Position numbers and translations under genes: made by a program. From Acholoe squamosa (lineage: Eukaryota; Annelida; Polychaeta; Phyllodocida; Polynoidae): 64,000 bases of DNA. This document shows positions 1 to 9,749 of the stretch, piece by piece; the stretch's first letter is position 1; the number at the start of each line of letters is the position of its first letter. The DNA lies in NCBI GenBank assembly GCA_949317995.1, contig OX439035.1, positions 6,964,427 to 7,028,426 on the forward strand. Reading direction: 5' to 3'. The notes under the pieces are model-generated. The model did no database searches. It saw only the letters and a program-made list of their open reading frames with translations, and was not told the DNA's origin.

Positions 1-1234
1 ACTGTATGTAAGGAAGTCCATATATGACACACGACCTTACACCCCTCTGATACCCCCCCCCCCCACTTCTTGCCGCATACAGGGGGCAGAGGGGAGGGGA
101 GGGAAGTCCTGATACACGGTCTAACATTCCTCTGATGACATAATTTACAACGTAATGATTTATGCAATCTGTGTGCATAGATTCTCTGAAGAATATCTTT
201 TTTGTCAAGATAACTTCGTTAGATCCGAAATTTCATGCTAAACCTTTACTATAGAGATATATGGCAATAATTTGGTGCCCAGCATTTTGTTTGTTATAAC
301 CGGAATTTTGTTATAACAGGATATGTTACATAGGAATTTTACTGTATACCACCCCTCCATCACGGGTAAAGTTCAGAACATGTTAGTGAATTTTGGGTTA
401 TGTGAAAGATATGAATTTATGATTTTATGATATAGGCTAGTCTAGGTTGGTCAACATAAAATACCAATATGCCTAGTGATCGATTCAGAGGCAACTGACC
501 ATTCTTCCTGGGAGGGGAGCTATACATCATGGTTCTTTAATGTAATCAATATATTTTATGCAGGATCAGGCTACACAAAAGTAACCAACATACACGGAAG
601 TCAAAAACAGCATTAATAAGGCATAAACATTATACAACTAAGGAGGTTACACATGGACAGTTTAGGCAGTACAGGAGGGTGTTGCACATTGGAGTAAAGG
701 TAGATCTGAAGTGCCTCACTTGCAACAGTCTCTTTCATTTCCGTCTTAAGATTTGTTCATGTTGCACAGAAGTGTTCACATCAGTCAGGTGCAAGTACCT
801 TACAATCAAGATGATAGCTGCTCAATACAAGAGCAACAAAAAGAGAGTCTCACAGTGAGGTACCTGCTTGTGCAATACACACTATTCTTAAACAAGGTGA
901 CCTTTCAGTCTAATGTGACGAATACAAGTTGAATTGTGAAGCAGACTGTGACTTTTACATTGAGTAGCACCTACTTAGTTCTCTTTTTACCTTATGTGCA
1001 ACAGCCTCCTGAGCTTGTTTAGGACTAGGCGGAGTTTGGTTTTTGTATATATTGCAATACAGACACAGTTCTCTTTGACTGGATACTCTGGCTTGTTAAG
1101 GACTGGAATAGCCTATACATGTGTATTAATATATATTATACCAATACCGAGCAAGGTAAGTTTATTAAGCTATACTTTATGCAATGTGATACCAGTAAGT
1201 GTAAACTCAGCCATTTAAGGATCTGTTTGGGCGT
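1..1234. other. Left flank, no gene recognised
   Basis: There is a poly-C run near 53-64. The rest is AT-rich sequence with no ORF above 75 codons and no recognisable protein similarity. It could contain upstream untranslated exons or promoter sequence of the ASB-like gene, but nothing in the sequence shows this. Confidence 0.5.
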
Positions 1235-1294
1235 CATGATGCACCAATGAAGTACTCGTGCGACTGCTTGTCAGCACTTCATTGGTGCATCATG
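1235..1294. repeat. GATGCA-type hairpin repeat
   Basis: Two 19-bp arms (1235-1253 and 1276-1294, beginning CATGATGCACC) are exact inverted copies around a 22-bp loop. The same arms recur in the right flank near 57698, 60034, 60703 and 61220. The following bases (GCGAGTTACTCACC near 1338) resemble the interior of the 57650-59710 element, so this is probably a fragment of that transposon family. Confidence 0.7.
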
Positions 1295-1887
1295 CCAACC
1301 CCGAGGGTGTATGATGCATGAATGTTGCCTCGGCGAGTTACTCACCAGTGCTGTGTGCATGTTTCATGCTGATCAATGGGCATATACTCTATTAATGGGG
1401 AGCCCAGTATGTACATGCACCCCTTTTAGTAATCAAGCACCTATACTTATCTGTCATATGCATGTTAATATATCAGGGACTTCTTACATCAAATACAGTA
1501 TATCATATTCATTTATAAAAATAAAAAAAAAACTGCATTCTTTATGTGAGAGAATCAGGCCAGAAGTCTTTCTCAAGAAAATAAGAAAAGAAAAGAAGGA
1601 AAACCTCACTTTTGTAGAAGTCTTTAACCTGTCGGCAGCTATTAGATCTATAGCTTTATCTCTGTGAAGGAATGCTGTCCTTTGGACCAATAGTTGTCTT
1701 AAGGTGCTTAAATACCTAGACCTACCATTACTTATAATTATCTCATACCGATACCATACTGAATGCATTTCCTAACATTGAGAGTTCTTCTCATATCTAG
1801 AGCTTCCTGTAATTAAGAGAGCCCTAAGAAAGGGTTTTGGATATTTTCTGTCCCTCCAAGAGAGTCCCAAGGGGTCTAAAACTTTCT

Positions 1888-1907
1888 CCTTTTTTTTGTC
1901 TTTACAG
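1888..1907 (+). promoter_or_regulatory. 3' splice acceptor before the ASB-like coding exon
   Basis: A long pyrimidine tract runs into TTTACAG at 1901-1907, a consensus metazoan acceptor 83 bp upstream of the ATG at 1991. It suggests at least one upstream non-coding exon. The donor was not identified. Confidence 0.6.
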
Positions 1908-1990
1908 GATTAGCCTCCCTTGGGGTCATAGGAAGACCATTGAACACAGGTCTTCTGTAACTGTCCTCAGCTCCAAATAAAGCAATAGAA

Positions 1991-4900
1991 ATGGCAGAAT
2001 TCCTGTCACATGACCTGAGCGATGATATGCGTAAATTGCATTTGTCAAAAGAGACCATGGACATTTCCCAATGGAAAAATACAAAAGACTCAATCTCTCA
2101 CTACAAAAGGTCTATCATAGTTCACAGAATCATTAACCAGAAGAGACAGAACCAGCTGAAGACAATTTTGGCTACTGGTTGGGATGTCAATGAGGTGCTA
2201 CATTTGTATGATGAGAACCATTGTAAATGGCTTCACACTGCTGCCCTGCAGGAAGCAGCAAGGGCATGCTGGAACGCAGGAATCCAGATACTCCAAAATG
2301 CTGGGGCGAAATGCATTACACGTAATGGATCACAAAACCTACTTGCGCTGGCACTATGCAATCCTGATTGTCCTCCCGATCTCGTTGAGCAGCTACTGAA
2401 ACTTGGCGCAGATCCCAACGATCATGACTATTTACCTGAAAATATTCCCTTACTAAGGGCAATTCAAAATAACAGGCAGAACTATTCTGATAAAGTTGTT
2501 CTCCAGCTTCTGTTGGAAAATGGAGCAAACCCGGACGTAGCGTATAGTGTGAATGTTGGGCGATATGGAGAGGACCGATACATACCAAGGTCTGCCCTAA
2601 ACGAGGCAGCAATGGGAGGTTGGACTGAGGGGGTGGGGATGCTTTTTGATGCTGGTGCTAAAATTCCTTGTGCATTGGAAAACCCAATTGCACTAGCATT
2701 ACAGAATCATGATTGTCAAGCAGATCTAATTGAGCTTCTGCTAAAAAATGGTGTCGATCCAAATCTTCATGACGGTCAGACTGAAAATATTCCTTTGTTA
2801 TGTGCTATAAATAGGTGCAAATATGATCAAAGTGGAATATCTATGGTCAAACTTCTGCTGAATTCTGGTGCTAAATGCAAGACATCCACTGGGTTACTAA
2901 ATCCCCTGACGCTTGCTCTGCAAAATGAGTATTGCAAACCTGAACTTATTGAGCTGCTGCTAAAAAATGGTTCATATCCCAATGACCATGATGGGCATTT
3001 TGAAAATATTCCCTTGCTTTGTGCAATCAAAAGTTGCAGGAAGGTTGCTCCAGCATTTCTCTCACTGAAAAATCAAAGTAGTGTCTACAGGAACAATCGC
3101 ACAGCTATTGTCGAGCTGCTGTTGACCCATGGAGCAGACCCGAATGTGGAGTACAGAGTGAACATAACAGAGTATGGAGAAGCCAAATGGGTTCAAAGGA
3201 CAGCCCTACATGATGCTATATCTCAAGGTTGCACAAATGTTGTCAGGTTGCTTTTGTATACTGGCGCTAAATGTGCAAACTCTGATGTGTCACTGGCGCT
3301 AAAAAATCACAATTGTGATCCTAATCTCATAGAGTTGCTGCTACAATATGGCGCAGACCCAAATCAGCATGGTGATCAGCTAGAAGATATTCCGCTATTA
3401 TGTGCACTTGAAAAATGTAAGCAAAGTCCATATGGCATAAGTATTGTACGACTCCTTTTGCAACATGGAGCGGAGCCAAATGTAGTCTACAGGGTAAATA
3501 TGGGGACGAAGAAAGAACCAAAATGGGAACGCAAGAATGCTATATGCGCGACATTGGAAATTGGTTGGACCAAGGTATTGCAAATCCTTTTTGATGATGG
3601 TGCAAAATGTATGAATTCAGTTGGCTTAGAAAACCCTCTGATTCTGGCACTCAAAGGCGGTCATTGTCATCCTAATCTCGTTGAGCTGCTGCTTAAACAT
3701 GGCGCAGACCCAAATCAGCATGGTGATCAGCTAGAAGATATTCCTTTACTATGTGCAATTGAAAAACTCAGGCACAGTCCAAATGGTATAACCATTGTAC
3801 GACTCCTTTTGCAACATGGAGCGGAGCCAAATGTAGTCCACAGGGTGAATATTGGGACAAAGAAAGAACCAAAATGGGTATGCAAGAATGCTATATGGGC
3901 GGCATTGGAGTTGGGTTGGACCGATGTGTTAAAGATCCTTTTTGATGCTGGTGCGAAATGTATGATGTCAGCTGCATTAGAAAACCCTCTGACTCTGGCA
4001 CTCAAAGGCGATCATTGTTCCCCTGAGCTAATAGAACTATTGCTAGATTATGGCGCTGATCCAAACTATAGTAAATCGGGCAGCGGTATTCCATTAGCTC
4101 ATGCAATAAAGGAGCATTTGCCTTACAAGGAGGTTGTTCCTCTCCTGCTGGAACATGGGGCAAATCCAAATGTGGTATACTGGAGTAATGTGGGAATTTA
4201 CAAAAAGCCAAAACGGTTTCAGCGCAAACCCATTCATGAAGCAGTAGAGCTTGGTTGGACTGAGGGAGTGAGGATGTTGCTTAAAGCTGGCGCAAATTTC
4301 AAGATGCCTAGGTTATCAGAAAATCCCCTAGTACTGGCACTAAAAGGAAAGCATTGTTCACCTGGTCTCATCAACATATTACTAGAACATGGTGTTGATC
4401 CAAATGTTCACAACATAGACAATGATAGTCCATTGGTTCTTGCATTTAGGAAGCGTTTTGCTTACAAGAAGCTTGTCCCAGCCCTTCTTAGCCATGGGGC
4501 CAATCCAAATGTGAAGTATCGGATAAATATAGGAACGCACGAAAAGCCAGTATTGGTGGATGTGACACCAGTACATGAAGCAACATCACGCGGGTGGACT
4601 GAGGGGGTGAAAATTCTTCTTGATGCTGGAGCTAAATGCAGTGGAATCGGCACTTCAACAAACCCACTGGAGCTGGCACTGAAAAATCATAATTGTTCAG
4701 CTGAGCTTCTGCTAAAAAATGGTGTCGATCCAAATCTTCATGACGGTCAGACTGAAAATATTCCTTTGTTATGTGCTATAAATAGGTGCAAATATCATCA
4801 AAGTGGAATATCTATGGTCAAACTTCTGCTGAATTCTGGTGCTAAATGCAAGACATCCACTGGGTTACTAAATCCCCTGACGCTTGCTCTGCAAAATGAG

Positions 4901-7495
4901 TATTGCAAACCTGAACTTATTGAGCTGCTGCTAAAAAATGGTTCATATCCCAATGACCATGATGGGCATTTTGAAAATATTCCCTTGCTTTGTGCAATCA
5001 AAAGTTGCAGGAAGGTTGCTCCAGCATTTCTCTCACTGAAAAATCAAAGTAGTGTCTACAGGAACAATCGCACAGCTATTGTCGAGCTGCTGTTGACCCA
5101 TGGAGCAGACCCGAATGTGGAGTACAGAGTGAACATAACAGAGTATGGAGAAGCCAAATGGGTTCAAAGGACAGCCCTACATGATGCTATATCTCAAGGT
5201 TGCACAAATGTTGTCAGGTTGCTTTTGTATACTGGCGCTAAATGTGCAAACTCTGATGTGTCACTGGCGCTAAAAAATCACAATTGTGATCTTAATCTCA
5301 TAGAGTTGCTGCTACAATATGGCGCAGACCCAAATCAGCATGGTGATCAGCTAGAACATATTCCGCTATTATGTGCACTTGAAAAATGTAAGCAAAGTCC
5401 ATATGGCATAAGTATTGTACGACTCCTTTTGCAACATGGAGCGGAGCCAAATGTAGTCTACAGGGTAAATATGGGGACAAAGAAAGAACCAAAATGGGAA
5501 CGCAAGAATGCTATATGCGCGACATTGGAAATTGGTTGGACCAAGGTATTGCAAATCCTTTTTGATGATGGTGCAAAATGTATGAATTCAGTTGGCTTAG
5601 AAAACCCTCTGATTCTGGCACTCAAAGGCGGTCATTGTCATCCTAATCTCGTTGAGCTGCTGCTTAAACATGGCGCAGACCCAAATCAGCATGGTGATCA
5701 GCTAGAAGATATTCCTTTACTATGTGCAATTGAAAAACTCAGGCACAGTCCAAATGGTATAACCATTGTACGACTCCTTTTGCAACATGGAGCGGAGCCA
5801 AATGTAGTCCACAGGGTGAATATTGGGACAAAGAAAGAACCAAAATGGGTATGCAAGAATGCTATATGGGCGGCATTGGAGTTGGGTTGGACCGATGTGT
5901 TAAAGATCCTTTTTGATGCTGGTGCGAAATGTATGATGTCAGCTGCATTAGAAAACCCTCTGACTCTGGCACTCAAAGGCGATCATTGTTCCCCTGAGCT
6001 AATAGAACTATTGCTAGATTATGGCGCTGATCCAAACTATAGTAAATCGGGCAGCGGTATTCCATTAGCTCATGCAATAAAGGAGCATTTGCCTTACAAG
6101 GAGGTTGTTCCTCTCCTGCTGGAACATGGGGCAAATCCAAATGTGGTATACTGGAGTAATGTGGGAATTTACAAAAAGCCAAAACGGTTTCAGCGCAAAC
6201 CCATTCATGAAGCAGTAGAGCTTGGTTGGACTGAGGGAGTGAGGATGTTGCTTAAAGCTGGCGCAAATTTCAAGATGCCTAGGTTATCAGAAAATCCCCT
6301 AGTACTGGCACTAAAAGGAAAGCATTGTTCACCTGGTCTCATCAACATATTACTAGAACATGGTGTTGATCCAAATGTTCACAACATAGACAATGATAGT
6401 CCATTGGTTCTTGCATTTAGGAAGCGTTTTGCTTACAAGAAGCTTGTCCCAGCCCTTCTTAGCCATGGGGCCAATCCAAATGTGAAGTATCGGATAAATA
6501 TAGGAACGCACGAAAAGCCAGTATTGGTGGATGTGACACCAGTACATGAAGCAACATCACGCGGGTGGACTGAGGGGGTGAAAATTCTTCTTGATGCTGG
6601 AGCTAAATGCAGTGGAATCGGCACTTCAACAAACCCACTGGAGCTGGCACTGAAAAATCATAATTGTTCAGCTGAAATCATTGAGCTTCTACTAGACCAT
6701 GGTGCAGGTGCTAAAATTGAGGACAGTTTCTTGATAAATGGACTCTCCAGATATATTATTCAAGCCCCTTCCTGGTCTCTCCTTGACTCTTTCTTCCAAC
6801 ACGGAGGCAACGTCAACATGGAGGACAATAATCGCAGATCGTTACTCGAATGTGCTGTAAGAGATGGCGGTCACAGTAACAGAGTCAGGTGGCTAATAAG
6901 GCATGGGGCAAATGTATTGCCAAGGTTTGCTCTCCTTAAATGGCATATCAGCGAACGGAATATCCGTAAAATCTGCTGTTGTGAAACCCCTCTAATCCTG
7001 CTCCAGGCTGGTATGAGGGCCCCAAGAGGAGCACTGGAAGAGCTTCGTTACATGGAGTTTAAAGTTTCCACCCTCCTGATGAACAGAGATACTACGGCTG
7101 CTGATATTGATTTGGAATTACGACGTATGCACCGTGGATTGAGGTACAAAGATTTAAAAGAGGTTGAGTTCTGGGGAGTTAGGCGCAGCTTCAAGAAATC
7201 CACCTTCATCGAGCATTGTCCTCAACAAATGGATGACTTGCTGGAATTCAGTGACAATTCCCTGGATCGCTACCCGGAGGACACTGAAACCGACACCAGT
7301 AATACAGGTTATTATATCAGACACCATTTAGACCAGATTCACCGAGTACTCGAGTTTCTGAGTCAGCCGCAGTCACTACAGTGGTACTGCTGTCGCTGTG
7401 TGCGGGAGAGTCTGGTGTCCCTTCAACCATCAGTGGTGAAATCACTACCAGGGCCACCCAGACTGAAACGTTACATCCTGTGTCATGACATATGA
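1991..7495 (+). CDS. Giant ankyrin-repeat and SOCS-box (ASB-like) protein
   Basis: The 1,834-residue single-exon product has a unique N-terminus of about 75 residues, several dozen ankyrin units marked by recurring LLLxHGADPN-type motifs, and a C-terminal segment ending LPGPPRLKRYIL. With the preceding SLQWYCCRCVRESL this matches a SOCS box. ASB proteins act as substrate receptors of Cullin-5/Elongin B-C ubiquitin ligases: the ankyrin stack binds the substrate and the SOCS box binds Elongin C. Residues about 247-904 are repeated as about 904-1561 with very few differences, so the protein is much longer than ordinary ASBs, which are mostly a few hundred residues. The ATG at 1991 follows a splice acceptor and is aligned with the start of the related pseudogene at 15573, which supports it. 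The substrate is unknown. Family assignment is good; function is by analogy. Confidence 0.8.
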   Translation: MAEFLSHDLSDDMRKLHLSKETMDISQWKNTKDSISHYKRSIIVHRIINQKRQNQLKTILATGWDVNEVLHLYDENHCKWLHTAALQEAARACWNAGIQILQNAGAKCITRNGSQNLLALALCNPDCPPDLVEQLLKLGADPNDHDYLPENIPLLRAIQNNRQNYSDKVVLQLLLENGANPDVAYSVNVGRYGEDRYIPRSALNEAAMGGWTEGVGMLFDAGAKIPCALENPIALALQNHDCQADLIELLLKNGVDPNLHDGQTENIPLLCAINRCKYDQSGISMVKLLLNSGAKCKTSTGLLNPLTLALQNEYCKPELIELLLKNGSYPNDHDGHFENIPLLCAIKSCRKVAPAFLSLKNQSSVYRNNRTAIVELLLTHGADPNVEYRVNITEYGEAKWVQRTALHDAISQGCTNVVRLLLYTGAKCANSDVSLALKNHNCDPNLIELLLQYGADPNQHGDQLEDIPLLCALEKCKQSPYGISIVRLLLQHGAEPNVVYRVNMGTKKEPKWERKNAICATLEIGWTKVLQILFDDGAKCMNSVGLENPLILALKGGHCHPNLVELLLKHGADPNQHGDQLEDIPLLCAIEKLRHSPNGITIVRLLLQHGAEPNVVHRVNIGTKKEPKWVCKNAIWAALELGWTDVLKILFDAGAKCMMSAALENPLTLALKGDHCSPELIELLLDYGADPNYSKSGSGIPLAHAIKEHLPYKEVVPLLLEHGANPNVVYWSNVGIYKKPKRFQRKPIHEAVELGWTEGVRMLLKAGANFKMPRLSENPLVLALKGKHCSPGLINILLEHGVDPNVHNIDNDSPLVLAFRKRFAYKKLVPALLSHGANPNVKYRINIGTHEKPVLVDVTPVHEATSRGWTEGVKILLDAGAKCSGIGTSTNPLELALKNHNCSAELLLKNGVDPNLHDGQTENIPLLCAINRCKYHQSGISMVKLLLNSGAKCKTSTGLLNPLTLALQNEYCKPELIELLLKNGSYPNDHDGHFENIPLLCAIKSCRKVAPAFLSLKNQSSVYRNNRTAIVELLLTHGADPNVEYRVNITEYGEAKWVQRTALHDAISQGCTNVVRLLLYTGAKCANSDVSLALKNHNCDLNLIELLLQYGADPNQHGDQLEHIPLLCALEKCKQSPYGISIVRLLLQHGAEPNVVYRVNMGTKKEPKWERKNAICATLEIGWTKVLQILFDDGAKCMNSVGLENPLILALKGGHCHPNLVELLLKHGADPNQHGDQLEDIPLLCAIEKLRHSPNGITIVRLLLQHGAEPNVVHRVNIGTKKEPKWVCKNAIWAALELGWTDVLKILFDAGAKCMMSAALENPLTLALKGDHCSPELIELLLDYGADPNYSKSGSGIPLAHAIKEHLPYKEVVPLLLEHGANPNVVYWSNVGIYKKPKRFQRKPIHEAVELGWTEGVRMLLKAGANFKMPRLSENPLVLALKGKHCSPGLINILLEHGVDPNVHNIDNDSPLVLAFRKRFAYKKLVPALLSHGANPNVKYRINIGTHEKPVLVDVTPVHEATSRGWTEGVKILLDAGAKCSGIGTSTNPLELALKNHNCSAEIIELLLDHGAGAKIEDSFLINGLSRYIIQAPSWSLLDSFFQHGGNVNMEDNNRRSLLECAVRDGGHSNRVRWLIRHGANVLPRFALLKWHISERNIRKICCCETPLILLQAGMRAPRGALEELRYMEFKVSTLLMNRDTTAADIDLELRRMHRGLRYKDLKEVEFWGVRRSFKKSTFIEHCPQQMDDLLEFSDNSLDRYPEDTETDTSNTGYYIRHHLDQIHRVLEFLSQPQSLQWYCCRCVRESLVSLQPSVVKSLPGPPRLKRYILCHDI
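2731..6672 (+). repeat. 1,971-bp in-frame tandem duplication inside the ASB-like gene
   Basis: Bases 2731-4701 and 4702-6672 are direct copies of 1,971 bp, exactly 657 codons, so the frame is kept. I see only a handful of substitutions (for example near 4796, 5292, 5356 and 5479), which implies a very recent event or an assembly duplication. Confidence 0.9.
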
Positions 7496-7819
7496 TCCTT
7501 GTACATAGTGAATGATTGGTGGACCAATAGAAGTGTCAACACTCATTATCACAGCTAAAATGATTTATGAATCCATAAATTTCATTTCATGTCAGACTCA
7601 GAATACTGACTTGAACCAAAATGTTTCAAATTATACTCAATTATCACTTTTCAATAATCAAGCACGAAATTGTGTACATACTATGATATACTGGAAATAG
7701 CATCTGAAACCTAATAAGCACTCATGCTCTAAAAAAGTACACCACATGATCTTAGCCAATATTCAGACTAAAAAGCACCAACTTTCAATGTTGTTGACTT
7801 TTAAACCCTTGGTTACTAG
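7496..7819. other. 3' flank of the ASB-like gene
   Basis: AT-rich sequence with no further ORF of interest and no clear AATAAA close to the stop codon. It probably includes the 3' UTR. Confidence 0.4.
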
Positions 7820-8137
7820 ATGTGGTTTGGAAATTATCAACTATATACGTGTGTAGTTTGGAAATTATCAACTATATACGCGTGTGGTTTTGGAAATTAT
7901 CAACTATATATGCATGTGGTTTTGGAAATTATCAACTATATACGCGTGTGGTTTGAAAATTATCAACCATATGCGTGTGTGGTTCGGAAATTATCAACTA
8001 TATATGTGTGTGGTTTTGGAAATTATCAACTATATACGCTTGTGGTTTTGGAAATTATCAACTATATACGTGTGTGGTTTGGAAATTATCAACTATATAC
8101 GTGTGTGGTTTGGAAATTATCAACTATATATGTATGT
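7820..8137 (+). repeat. Minisatellite, unit about 32-33 bp
   Basis: About ten imperfect tandem copies carry the core GGAAATTATCAACTATATAC. The unit is close to a multiple of three, so short repetitive ORFs appear in several frames. They are not credible genes. Confidence 0.85.
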
Positions 8138-8993
8138 GCCTAGGTAGAATATGCTATCATTATATCCATAACAACTTGTGGCTTATATTGATGACTTGGC
8201 ATCTTGGGATTAATTAGGGATACATATTGTAATAGTTTGTGTTCCCGAAGGTTTTAGTTTTGACTAAAAATCAAGACGAACACAGTAATTACGGTTCAGA
8301 GGCAACAAATAGTCAGATTTATTCAGTTTCCTGTCACAGGCAGGTTCAGACGTATAGGCTACCAAGAGTAAGTTTAACAGGTACCAGAGGGAGGTCTGAG
8401 TGTATCAGACACTCGTAATCAGATTAACCCCACCCACGGTCCGGCTCGCACCTTAATAGGTCGCAAGCGGGGTGGCGACATTGAGTGGTGTAGAATGGAA
8501 GCTAGGAGAGAGGTGCTGCCACCTCTTGACAAGCGTAACCATCACCTACTCGAGCCAACCACCACCCGGAATGCCGGTCAGCCTACAAGACCTTCGACTA
8601 GTATGTAAACCGTGCCCTTACACTATTTTAGAATTGACACTTCTAGAGAGTTAACAATTTGAGTTGAACACCTTTGTATAATTTCCAATCAATAGAAATA
8701 ATTCGCATCTTTTTGGATGAAGTATGATCTGATCTGACTGTTAAAGTCCCAATTATGCCATTTAACAAGAAAAACATAGGAGATCAATGTTCTTTAACTG
8801 GAATACCCAAATCAATTGAAGTTTAGATAGAGAGAAGCAAACAACAGGCACTCTTCTCAATTGCCTGCCATGGGAGAGAAGTTCAGCTCAAGTGGCTAAA
8901 TATTTATGATTCATGATTCAAAGACAGGCAACTCCTTGCTATGATGTATAAGTATTATCAGGGTGAGGAGCATCTGGTTCTGCCAGTAAGAAA
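8138..8993. other. Intergenic, nothing recognised
   Basis: No ORF above 61 codons is present. A moderately GC-rich stretch at 8420-8600 shows no protein similarity that I recognise. Confidence 0.4.
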
Positions 8994-9744
8994 CCTGGAG
9001 CTTAATTCAAAACATCCTGGGATCCCAACCCCAGCGATCTTAGTGTAGGCATATATCATAAGACCTGGCTGGTCTACCCTATGTAATGCAGGGGTTGCAG
9101 GCCTGTCCAGAATAGCTAGTCCTGGGATCACTTCACTATTCCATTTCCACCACTAAGATCACTGCGATCTTAGTGAAAGAAATGCATAGTGGTTTCACCT
9201 GAGTACAAGAGCACTTACAGGGAACACTCCTGATCGAAAGAGTGAATAGCCTGCTGCATACATAAAGAGGGGAGGGAGGACGTTTGCTGAGTGTCCTTGA
9301 GGGCTCTTAGGGATACTCATGCGTTAAGTGCACTGTAAGGTAATTCTTCCCTTCTCTCTCTTTGTCCTGGGGGAGGGCACAATGCTTCTAATAGGCAAGC
9401 ATAAATCATACATTCATGGGAACAACTCTTGAATACTGTACGGGGGTCAACTGCACCCTGTGCTCTTTTGTTAGCCCATATGGGGACGGGGAATGATGGT
9501 ATAAGCACTCTTGTGAAGAAGAGTGACTCCACAGCTATTCCTTTATTTTGGGACTCTTACCCCTGTGCCTAGTCAGTTCTTCTTGGAATAGTGTAGGAGG
9601 GCTGAGGCTAAGATCGATGCGCTCTTATTGCTGGCTAGGATATGTGAACCCAGTCAACTCTTAAGATCGCTTAATAGGATAAGGGTGATTTATTCCTAAG
9701 ATCGCTGGGGTCGTGATCCCAGGATGTTTTGAATTAAGCTCCTG
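8994..9744. mobile_element. Non-autonomous DNA transposon with long TIRs
   Basis: The ends are inverted copies over about 50 bp, sharing GGAGCTTAATTCAAAACATC and then CCCAGCGATCTTAG. A 5-bp direct repeat, AGAAA, lies at 8989-8993 and 9745-9749 and is the likely target duplication. GATCTTAG-type motifs recur inside in both orientations (for example 9164-9178, 9610, 9661). No transposase is present. The superfamily is not assigned. Confidence 0.7.
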
Positions 9745-9749
9745 AGAAA

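Noticed and set aside
1311-1667. 118-codon plus-strand ORF
   Set aside because: Its start lies in a transposon-derived repeat also present near 57800, and the rest has no recognisable pattern.
7820-8147. 107-codon and shorter repetitive ORFs
   Set aside because: They arise from the minisatellite staying open in several frames at once.
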